Of a DNA stretch of 64,000 nucleotides, positions 34,005-40,946 are shown piece by piece. The stretch is taken from contig JAACJG010000004.1 in NCBI GenBank assembly GCA_009917695.1, positions 275,321 through 339,320 of the forward strand. The letters run 5' to 3'. The notes under the pieces were generated by a model. The model ran no database searches and was not told where the DNA came from. It saw nothing but the letters and a program-made list of their open reading frames with translations. The DNA comes from Candidatus Rifleibacterium amylolyticum. Lineage in GTDB: Bacteria; Muiribacteriota; Ozemobacteria; Ozemobacterales; Ozemobacteraceae. The position numbers and the translations under genes are program-made. The stretch's first letter is position 1, and the number at the start of each line of letters is the position of its first letter.

Positions 34005-35122
34005 TGGCATTCATGAAAAAGAAAGAACGACAGAAGATAGTCGAGTTCGACGCAGACGAACTCGCTCTGCCCGACGAACGCGAAGAGGGCTCGATTCTGG
34101 CGCGCACACCGCTGCCGGGTGATGAAGAAATTCTTCTGCCGAGCCTGAGACCGCGCAAATTTAATGAATTCATCGGCCAGTCAGCAATTGTCGAGAAGTT
34201 GCGGGTTTTTATTGCGGCTGCCCGCGAGCGTCAGGAACCACTCGATCACACTCTGCTGCTTGGCCCGCCCGGTCTGGGCAAAACCACGCTTGCCAATGTC
34301 ATTGCTGCTGAAATGGGTGTGCAGATACGCATTACCTCCGGGCCGGTGCTTAATCGAGCCGGCGATGTCGCTGCTTTGCTGACAGGTTTGCGACAGGGCG
34401 ACGTGTTGTTTATCGATGAAATTCACCGGCTCAGCAAAAACGTCGAAGAAGTGCTATATCCGGCCATGGAAGACTACCACTTCGACGTTCTGATCGGCAA
34501 GGGGCCGACCGCCCGCAGCCTGCGTATGAAAGTGCAGCCTTTTACGCTGATCGGTGCGACCACCCGCGAGGGCGATGTTTCGGCACCTCTACGCACCAGA
34601 TTTGGCGTTGTTTCCCGTATCGATTACTATACCATCGATGAACTGAAAGTGCTGATCGAATCAGTTTCGCAGAAGCTGCAATACCCGGTCACACCTGAAG
34701 CTGCCGGTGAAATAGCCCGCCGCGCCCGTGGGACACCGCGTGTCGCCATAAGAATGTTCAAACGCATGCGTGACGTTGCCCAGGTCGGGCGCCAGGAATC
34801 GGTCGATCTCAAAACCGTCGAAAGTGGCATGCGTATGTTGCAGGTCGATAGCATGGGCCTTGACTACATCGACCGCAAGATTCTCGAAATTCTGCTCAAA
34901 CGTTTCGACGGCGGCCCGGTAAGCCTTGATACGCTTGCCGTATCGGTTGGCGAAGAGGCAGATACCATTTACGATGTCTATGAGAGCTTTTTAATTCAGA
35001 TAGGTTTTATCGCGCGCACCAGCCGCGGCCGTATCGCCACCCGCGCGGCCTATGAATATTTTGGTATGAAGCCGCCCGAACAGAATCCTTCGCAGAACCA
35101 GCTGCGCCTTTTCGATAACTGA
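34004..35122 (+). CDS. ruvB: Holliday junction helicase motor RuvB
   Basis: 372 residues, somewhat longer than the usual 330-350 because of a charged N-terminal extension. AAA+ motifs: Walker A GPPGLGKTT, Walker B LFIDEIHRL, sensor 1 GATTREG, then the winged-helix domain ending SRGRIATRAAYEYFG. It pumps DNA through the RuvA-junction complex. The extreme C-terminus is QNQLRLFDN, whose QLRLF matches the sliding-clamp-binding pentapeptide consensus; that is not a standard RuvB feature. Met4 is an alternative start. Confidence 0.96.
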   Translation: MAFMKKKERQKIVEFDADELALPDEREEGSILARTPLPGDEEILLPSLRPRKFNEFIGQSAIVEKLRVFIAAARERQEPLDHTLLLGPPGLGKTTLANVIAAEMGVQIRITSGPVLNRAGDVAALLTGLRQGDVLFIDEIHRLSKNVEEVLYPAMEDYHFDVLIGKGPTARSLRMKVQPFTLIGATTREGDVSAPLRTRFGVVSRIDYYTIDELKVLIESVSQKLQYPVTPEAAGEIARRARGTPRVAIRMFKRMRDVAQVGRQESVDLKTVESGMRMLQVDSMGLDYIDRKILEILLKRFDGGPVSLDTLAVSVGEEADTIYDVYESFLIQIGFIARTSRGRIATRAAYEYFGMKPPEQNPSQNQLRLFDN

Positions 35123-35130
35123 CAGAGGAT

Positions 35131-37749
35131 ATGACAGTGGAACCGACAACACAGACGCAAAATGCTAATGACAGCGGCCTGACGCCGTTGATGCAGCAGT
35201 ATAAAGACATCAAGGCGGCGAATCCGACAGCCATTCTGCTGTTTCGCTGTGGAGACTTTTACGAAACCTTTTTTGAAGACGCTGTTCTCGTCGCCCAGGA
35301 ACTTCAGATAACTCTGACCGCGCGCGGCAAGAGCAGTGGCAACCCGGTTCCGCTTGCCGGTGTTCCCTATCACAGTATCGATGGTTATATCGCCAAGCTG
35401 ATTCAGAAGGGTTTTACCGTCGCGATCTGCGAACAGGTCGAAGATCCGAAAAAGGCCAAAGGCCTGGTTAAACGAGAAGTGGTTCGCATCATTACGCCTG
35501 GTACCGTCGCTGACCCGAATATGCTCGAAGAGACGTCGAACAATTACCTGGCTGCTTATGCTGCTACTCCCGAACGCTTTTGTCTGGCTGCTGTCGATCT
35601 CAGCACTGGTGAGGTGATGTTGACCACCGGCGATCAGAGCGAAATGCAGATGCTGCCGGAAGAGTTTACCCGCCTGCTGCCGAGAGAGATACTGGTGCTT
35701 GCTGAAAGTGCTGATAAACTCCCAGTCGCTCCGCCATGGAAGCATCTGCGCGCTGAGGTGCACCCTTCGCGCATCAGTGAGGCCGATTCGGTAGAAATGT
35801 TGTGCAATCTTTATCCCTCCGAGCATCGTGCCAGATTTCTCGCTTTGCCATCTCTGCAACTGCGCACTCTTGGCATTCTGGCCGATCATCTGCTCGATAC
35901 TCAGCGCTGTTCGCTCAGGCATCTGAGTCTCCCGGTTGATTACAGGCTGGGCGACGGCATGGTGCTCGACGAAGCTACCCTGAGTAATCTTGAGCTTCTT
36001 GCCAATGGCAGGCAGGCTGCCGGCGGCACTCTGTTTGATGTTCTCAATCGTACACGCACCAGCATGGGTGCGCGAACTCTCAAAAAATGGCTGCTCAAGC
36101 CGCTGGTCAGCAAAGAGGCCATCGAGCGCCGACTTAATCAGGTCGAGGCGCTGGTAGCGCAACCATTGCCTCTTGCTGAAATTCGCGAATTGCTTAAAGG
36201 TACGCCTGACCTGGAAAGAATCTTGAGCAAAATAACTCTTGGCGGCCGAAATCCTCGCGATTTGCAGGCGCTTTCGGCCGGTCTTGCGCGAGTTCCTCAT
36301 TTGCAAAGGCAGCTTCAGTCTGCCGGCCTGAATGATCTGGCAGCAGCTATGCAGCCGCTCGATGAATTAACCGATCTTATCGACAGTCACCTGCTCGAAG
36401 AGCTGCCGGCAGTGCTGGCTGACGGTGGCGTCATCGCTGCCGGCATCAATCCTGAGCTTGACGAATTGCGTGGTTTGTTGAAAGATGGCGACGAGTGGCT
36501 TCGCCGTTTTGAAGAACAGGAAAAGCAGCGCACCGGCATCAAGACGCTCAAGGTCAAAAAGAACAGTGTGTTTGGCTATTTTATTGAAATATCAAGAAGC
36601 CTGGCCGATCAGGCTCCTGACAATTATGTGCGCAAACAGACTCTTACTACCGGTGAACGTTTTATCACGGCTGAGCTGAAAGATTACGAAAACCGTGTAT
36701 TCACGGCCAGCGACAAATCGGTGGCAATCGAAAAAGAGATTTATGAAGATCTGATTAGCCGCATGCTGGAAAGTATTGACGGTATTAAGCGCAATGCTGC
36801 CGCTGTAGCTGAAGCAGACACTCTCTGTTCGCTGGCTCAACTGGCCTGTGAAAATCAGTATACTCGTCCGCTTATGCTCGATGACGATACTTTGCGTGTT
36901 ATCGGTGGTCGGCATCCGGTGGTAGAAAAGTTTCTCGGTAGCGGTGAGTTTACTCCCAACGATCTTATGCTTGATTCAAGCCGGCGCCAGGCGATAATTA
37001 CCGGCCCCAACATGGCCGGTAAATCGACTTATCTGCGTCAGACTGCTCTAATCGTGCTGATGGCGCAGATCGGTTCTTATGTTCCAGCTGAGAGCGCAGA
37101 AATCGGTATTGTCGATCGTATTTTTACGCGGGTAGGGGCTTCTGATAATCTGGTGCGCGGTCAGTCGATCTTTATGGTCGAAATGATGGAATCATCAGCG
37201 ATTCTAAAGAGCGCAACTGCCCGCAGCCTGCTGATTCTTGACGAAATTGGTCGTGGCACTTCGACTTTCGATGGTCTTTCTCTAGCCTGGGCTATTCTTG
37301 AACATATCAGTCTGCACATATCGGCGCGCACACTTTTTGCGACGCATTATCACGAACTTACCGATCTCGACAGTGTGCATCCCGGTGTTTTCAACCTTAA
37401 CGTTGGCGTCAGTCATGATGAGAAAACAGGCGATATGGTGTTTCTGCATAAGATTCACGAGGGCGCTGCCAGCAAGTCTTATGGTATAGAAGTGGCGCGA
37501 CTGGCTGGTTTGCCGGGGACGGTAATCGACCGGGCCCGCGAAATTCTGTTTGAGCTCGAAAAGAGTGAACAGGACGAGCTAGGCCGGGTAACCCGCAGTC
37601 TTAAGCCGCAGGAAAGACCGCAGCAGCTCAGTCTGTTTTCGCCCGGAAATGAGCTGATCGAAGCGGTGAGTCGTATCGATATCAACAATATCACGCCGCT
37701 CGAGGCTCTTAATATTTTGCAGCGGCTCAAGGGAATGGCCAATGGCTGA
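35131..37749 (+). CDS. mutS: DNA mismatch repair protein MutS
   Basis: 872 residues. The mismatch-recognition domain carries the Phe-x-Glu motif (LLFRCGDFYETFFEDA). Connector, lever and clamp domains follow, then the ATPase with Walker A TGPNMAGKST and Walker B LLILDEIGRGTSTFDG, and FATHYHELTDL. After the ATPase lies a clean clamp-binding motif QQLSLFSPG, then the C-terminal helix pair. AGAGG is 3 nt before the ATG; an in-frame GTG two codons on is better spaced. It follows ruvB by 8 nt. No mutL is in the window. Confidence 0.97.
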   Translation: MTVEPTTQTQNANDSGLTPLMQQYKDIKAANPTAILLFRCGDFYETFFEDAVLVAQELQITLTARGKSSGNPVPLAGVPYHSIDGYIAKLIQKGFTVAICEQVEDPKKAKGLVKREVVRIITPGTVADPNMLEETSNNYLAAYAATPERFCLAAVDLSTGEVMLTTGDQSEMQMLPEEFTRLLPREILVLAESADKLPVAPPWKHLRAEVHPSRISEADSVEMLCNLYPSEHRARFLALPSLQLRTLGILADHLLDTQRCSLRHLSLPVDYRLGDGMVLDEATLSNLELLANGRQAAGGTLFDVLNRTRTSMGARTLKKWLLKPLVSKEAIERRLNQVEALVAQPLPLAEIRELLKGTPDLERILSKITLGGRNPRDLQALSAGLARVPHLQRQLQSAGLNDLAAAMQPLDELTDLIDSHLLEELPAVLADGGVIAAGINPELDELRGLLKDGDEWLRRFEEQEKQRTGIKTLKVKKNSVFGYFIEISRSLADQAPDNYVRKQTLTTGERFITAELKDYENRVFTASDKSVAIEKEIYEDLISRMLESIDGIKRNAAAVAEADTLCSLAQLACENQYTRPLMLDDDTLRVIGGRHPVVEKFLGSGEFTPNDLMLDSSRRQAIITGPNMAGKSTYLRQTALIVLMAQIGSYVPAESAEIGIVDRIFTRVGASDNLVRGQSIFMVEMMESSAILKSATARSLLILDEIGRGTSTFDGLSLAWAILEHISLHISARTLFATHYHELTDLDSVHPGVFNLNVGVSHDEKTGDMVFLHKIHEGAASKSYGIEVARLAGLPGTVIDRAREILFELEKSEQDELGRVTRSLKPQERPQQLSLFSPGNELIEAVSRIDINNITPLEALNILQRLKGMANG

Positions 37750-39748
37750 AGATTTCTGGGCGCCGGTTTTTGAGCGGCTGCTTGAAGATTACGCCTTTCT
37801 CGAACTGGTTGCCGTCGATTCTTCTGAAAACGACCTGATCAGCTTGGTTAAACCGAACCGGGCTCTTTTTGCGCGCTGCGCCCGTTTTATCAAAAAAAAT
37901 CGAGTTCTCGACAAGCCGGCGCTGGCTCGCGAGATGTTGGCTTATTCACGCAATGACAGGGCCTTGCGCCAGATCATTCTTTTTACCTGGGTCGAAAAAA
38001 ATCCTCAGACAATGAAGTTCCCAACTCTGGCGACGGATGTCGAAAGTGAATCTAAGCTGCTTTCAGGCGCGTTTGGCAGTCCGGCAAAGGTAAGAATTCT
38101 TGCGCAGATTGATCCACGTCCGGCTGCCCGCCCGATTTATGAGCGCGTTCTCTCTATTATCTCAGAGAATGTGGCAATTGAAGACGTAAAACCGGCTGCC
38201 ACTGAAGACTCTGCTGGCGATGAGGCAGCCAGAAACAATCTTGCAGCAAGGATTGCTGAGCTCGAAAAGCTTCTTGAGAGCTTCAAGGTCGAGAATCGCC
38301 AGCTTAAAAAACAGGTTGAGCAGCAACGTAACGAGCTTACAGCCCAGAGCCGGCGGATCGAAGACTTTGTCGGCAGACTCAAAAAGGCTGAGTACACGAA
38401 TCAATCGCTTGAAAATGAGTCCGCCGGGTTACGTAGTCGGCTGGCTTATGCCGAAGAGCAGCTGAAAAAGGCCTCTGTTGCTGTAGAAATTCGACCTGCC
38501 GTTGATGATTCCGAGAAGCTTGCTGCTTTTGAGGCTGAGATCGAAGCCTTGCGGCGTGCTGTAGATAATCGTGAGGCTACCATACGGCGTCTTGACGCTG
38601 AAAAAGGCGAACTTACCGCGAAACAGGCGATTGAGTCAGACAAAGATCGTCAGATTGAAGGTTTGCGCCGGCGTTTGACTGACCTTGAATCAATGTCGCA
38701 AGTCGGACCGCGTCTGGCCGGTCAATTGATCAGCACGCACAAGGAACCTTGTGGGCAGCGCAGCTGGCTTTTCATGTCGATTTCGGGCCGGGCGATATTT
38801 GTTGAGGGATCTCTGGTCAGTCGAACCTCGCTGGTGTGCGAAGAATTTGCCATTTTGCAACTCAACAGAGAAAACCGGCCGGTTGCTATCGAGTCGCTCG
38901 AAGCTGATGCGCGCCGTGAAATTTGTGGATGCGTCGAGGTCTGTGGGAGTGACCTCTATCTGGTTGCAGATTCGCAACGTTATCAGGTAATGGTCGAAAT
39001 TCCAGAAACCAGTATTGGCCTGCCGGTCAGAGCTGTATGGCTGCCTGAGTTCGCCGAAAGACGCGCCGGCATTTATCGGGTTGAGGTTCTGGCGCAGCAC
39101 GACAGGCCGGCGCTGGTTCAGAAAACGGCAGACATCAGGCAGTTGCGCGCTTTTTTTCGAGTTAGCCGGCTCAATCTTGCCCGCCTTGGTGAGCTTTTAA
39201 GGCAGCAGGGTGTGGAATACGAGATTTCGGCTGATGGGCAGATGACTTTTCTGGCAGACTATCACGAAGTTCTTGCGCCTCTGCGTATGCATGTAAAAAT
39301 ATATCGAAGCTGCAAAAATGCTGCCTGTCAGGAACTCGCCGGCGGTGAGGCTTTGGTGAGAGAAGCTGCTGCCGGGCAGACCTGCGATTTTTGTGGCTGT
39401 CAGCTGCCATCGGAGGCGGTGTCGGTTGCTAAGACTTTTTCGGGTCAGCGGGTAATGATATTTGGCGGCGACTATGTCGGATCTGAATACGAAAGAGTTT
39501 TGTCCAGATATAATCTCAGTGTCGAATGGTTCAGCGGCTTCAGGAGTCTGGGAGAGTTGAAGAACGGCCTGGGTCGACCAGATCTGGTGGTTGTAATTGT
39601 CAGACAAATTTCGCATACGCTTTTACGTGAGCTTGTAGCAGCTGTAAACCGTGATTCATTGCCGGTGCTTTATAGCTCCCGCCGTGGCATTTCTGGTGTT
39701 CTCGCTGACCTGACTGATCATTTCGATTCCAGACAAAAAAATATTTAA
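37742..39748 (+). CDS. Coiled-coil protein with zinc ribbon and C-terminal DUF2325 domain
   Basis: 668 residues, overlapping the end of mutS by 8 nt. The N-terminal 150 residues are helical and unrecognised. About 163-315 form a long coiled coil (LEKLLESFKVENRQLKKQVE and continuing heptads). A mixed alpha/beta region follows. Near 522-550 two cysteine pairs (CKNAAC and CDFC) look like a zinc ribbon. From about 569 the chain reads RVMIFGGDYVGSEYERVL ... DLVVVIVRQISHTLLRELV, the pattern of DUF2325. Function is unknown; the coupling to ruvAB-mutS suggests a link to DNA repair. No signal peptide. Confidence 0.7.
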   Translation: MAEDFWAPVFERLLEDYAFLELVAVDSSENDLISLVKPNRALFARCARFIKKNRVLDKPALAREMLAYSRNDRALRQIILFTWVEKNPQTMKFPTLATDVESESKLLSGAFGSPAKVRILAQIDPRPAARPIYERVLSIISENVAIEDVKPAATEDSAGDEAARNNLAARIAELEKLLESFKVENRQLKKQVEQQRNELTAQSRRIEDFVGRLKKAEYTNQSLENESAGLRSRLAYAEEQLKKASVAVEIRPAVDDSEKLAAFEAEIEALRRAVDNREATIRRLDAEKGELTAKQAIESDKDRQIEGLRRRLTDLESMSQVGPRLAGQLISTHKEPCGQRSWLFMSISGRAIFVEGSLVSRTSLVCEEFAILQLNRENRPVAIESLEADARREICGCVEVCGSDLYLVADSQRYQVMVEIPETSIGLPVRAVWLPEFAERRAGIYRVEVLAQHDRPALVQKTADIRQLRAFFRVSRLNLARLGELLRQQGVEYEISADGQMTFLADYHEVLAPLRMHVKIYRSCKNAACQELAGGEALVREAAAGQTCDFCGCQLPSEAVSVAKTFSGQRVMIFGGDYVGSEYERVLSRYNLSVEWFSGFRSLGELKNGLGRPDLVVVIVRQISHTLLRELVAAVNRDSLPVLYSSRRGISGVLADLTDHFDSRQKNI

Positions 39749-39755
39749 GAAATAC

Positions 39756-39784
39756 TTGCGCATTAAACAGTTTTATGTTAAAGT
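39756..39784 (+). promoter_or_regulatory. Putative promoter of the sigma factor leader
   Basis: TTGCGC (39756-39761), 17-nt spacer, TGT then TAAAGT (39779-39784). The -10 is weak but has a TGN extension. A TATAAA at 39784 is an alternative. Confidence 0.4.
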
Positions 39785-39804
39785 ATAAATAAGAGAGAAA
39801 AAAA

Positions 39805-40020
39805 TAATCGGAACGATCAGAGAGAGCCGCTAAATTGCGGTGTTTTGTTGTTTTTAAAAAACTTGAGAGAGATCAGAGAGAAAAATCTCCAGAAAAACTT
39901 TTATTCGTTAAATATTTCAGAACTTGTTCCGATTAAATTCCGGGTTGCCGTACACCATGCGGGATCAGGAGGACGACGCCGGTGTACATGACCTCACGGC
40001 AGCCCCAGAAAGAAACGGAG
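39805..40020 (+). promoter_or_regulatory. Long structured 5' leader of the sigma-70 factor gene
   Basis: A long-range stem TAATCGGAAC (39805-39814) / GTTCCGATTA (39926-39935) is a perfect 10-bp match. It encloses a small CCGC/GCGG hairpin followed by a T-rich run (39827-39855) and an 11-nt direct repeat GATCAGAGAGA (39815 and 39871). A second domain follows: GGGTTGCCG (39942-39950) pairs with CGGCAGCCC (39997-40005), nested around TACACC (39951-39956) / GGTGTA (39981-39986), ending 11 nt before the ribosome site CGGAG. The arrangement suggests a riboswitch-like or thermosensor leader. It matches no family I can name. Confidence 0.5.
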
Positions 40021-40027
40021 ATTCTAT

Positions 40028-40888
40028 ATGGCAAGTATATATAACAACGATCGGGATAACGACAGTCAGTTACTTAAGAGCTACTTTAAAGATCTTAAGA
40101 AGCACCCTCCTCTATCCAGAGAAGAAGAGATTGCTCTTCTCCGGCAGGTTCAGGAAGGAAATTCGCGTGCTCGGGCACGTCTGATTCTTGCCAACCTCAG
40201 GTTTGTTGTGGCCGTCGCCAAACGTTATCGCCACATCAATGAGGTTCCGTTCGAAGATCTGATTGCAGTTGGCAACCTGGGGCTCATGCGTGCCGCCCAG
40301 AGATTTGACTGCGAAAAGAACGTTCGCTTCATATCTTATGCCGTCTGGTGGATCCGCCAGGCTATGATACAGATGGTTTCAAGCCACGGCAATCCGATTC
40401 GTCTACCGCTTAATCGTGTACACACCGGTCTCAAGATCAAAAAAGTCGAAGAGACTCTTATCAAAAAACTCAATCGTCGCCCGACCATCGATGAGCTGGC
40501 CGAGGCCGCCATGATGAAAAGCAAAGATCTGCGCAAGTTCATGCGTGACATCCCCAATGTCGTCTCCATGGACACCACACCCGTAGACCCCGAAGAAGAT
40601 CTCTTTCTGCGTGACGTGATCACTGATAACGATTCTGACCCTCTGGCCGAGGCCGAAAAAAAGGCGCTTGAAGGCGAACTTGCCAAGGTCATGGATTCAC
40701 TCACTGACCGCGAACGTGTCGTTCTGATGCATCGATTTGGTCTGCATGATACGCGCTCGTACACTCTTGAGGAGATTGGCAAGTTGCTTGGCGTTACACG
40801 AGAACGTGTGCGCCAGATCGAGTCGCAGGCGCTTGCCAAGCTGCGCAACCCCCGTCGCTCAGTCAATCTGCAGACCTATCTGACCTGA
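40028..40888 (+). CDS. Sigma-70 family RNA polymerase sigma factor (group 1/2)
   Basis: 286 residues with regions 1.2 to 4.2: DSQLLKSYFKDLKKHPPLS (1.2), RLILANLRFVVAVAKRYR (2.1), EDLIAVGNLGLMRAAQRFD (2.2), FISYAVWWIRQAMIQ (2.3-2.4), RRPTIDELAEAA (3) and YTLEEIGKLLGVTRERVRQI (4.2). Region 1.1 is missing, as in RpoS/SigA-like short factors, so it may be an alternative group 2 factor or the lineage's compact primary factor. CGGAG precedes the ATG by 7 nt. It has its own promoter, a long structured leader and a strong terminator. Confidence 0.9.
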   Translation: MASIYNNDRDNDSQLLKSYFKDLKKHPPLSREEEIALLRQVQEGNSRARARLILANLRFVVAVAKRYRHINEVPFEDLIAVGNLGLMRAAQRFDCEKNVRFISYAVWWIRQAMIQMVSSHGNPIRLPLNRVHTGLKIKKVEETLIKKLNRRPTIDELAEAAMMKSKDLRKFMRDIPNVVSMDTTPVDPEEDLFLRDVITDNDSDPLAEAEKKALEGELAKVMDSLTDRERVVLMHRFGLHDTRSYTLEEIGKLLGVTRERVRQIESQALAKLRNPRRSVNLQTYLT

Positions 40889-40902
40889 ATTCAGTCATAA
40901 AA

Positions 40903-40936
40903 AAACCGTCAGAGCCACATGGCTCTGACGGTTTTT
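40903..40936. terminator. Bidirectional intrinsic terminator
   Basis: AAAACCGTCAGAGCC (40903-40917) pairs perfectly with GGCTCTGACGGTTTT (40921-40935), with an A-run before and a T-run after. It serves the sigma factor gene and the converging M16 gene. Confidence 0.92.
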
Positions 40937-40946
40937 ATTTTCAGTT

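Noticed and set aside
35050-36306. 418-codon open frame antisense to mutS
   Set aside because: It is a frame shadow of mutS; the composition follows mutS codons, it has no ribosome site, and the protein resembles nothing.
39957-39985. ACGA-loop resembling a guanidine-II (mini-ykkC) hairpin in the sigma leader
   Set aside because: The bases flanking the ACGA do not pair beyond one G-C, and no second hairpin of this type is present.
39924-40184. 86-codon frame overlapping the sigma factor leader and start
   Set aside because: It has no ribosome site and runs out of frame into a conserved sigma-70 gene; the stem-loops explain the region better. A short leader peptide from 39957 remains possible but is unsupported.
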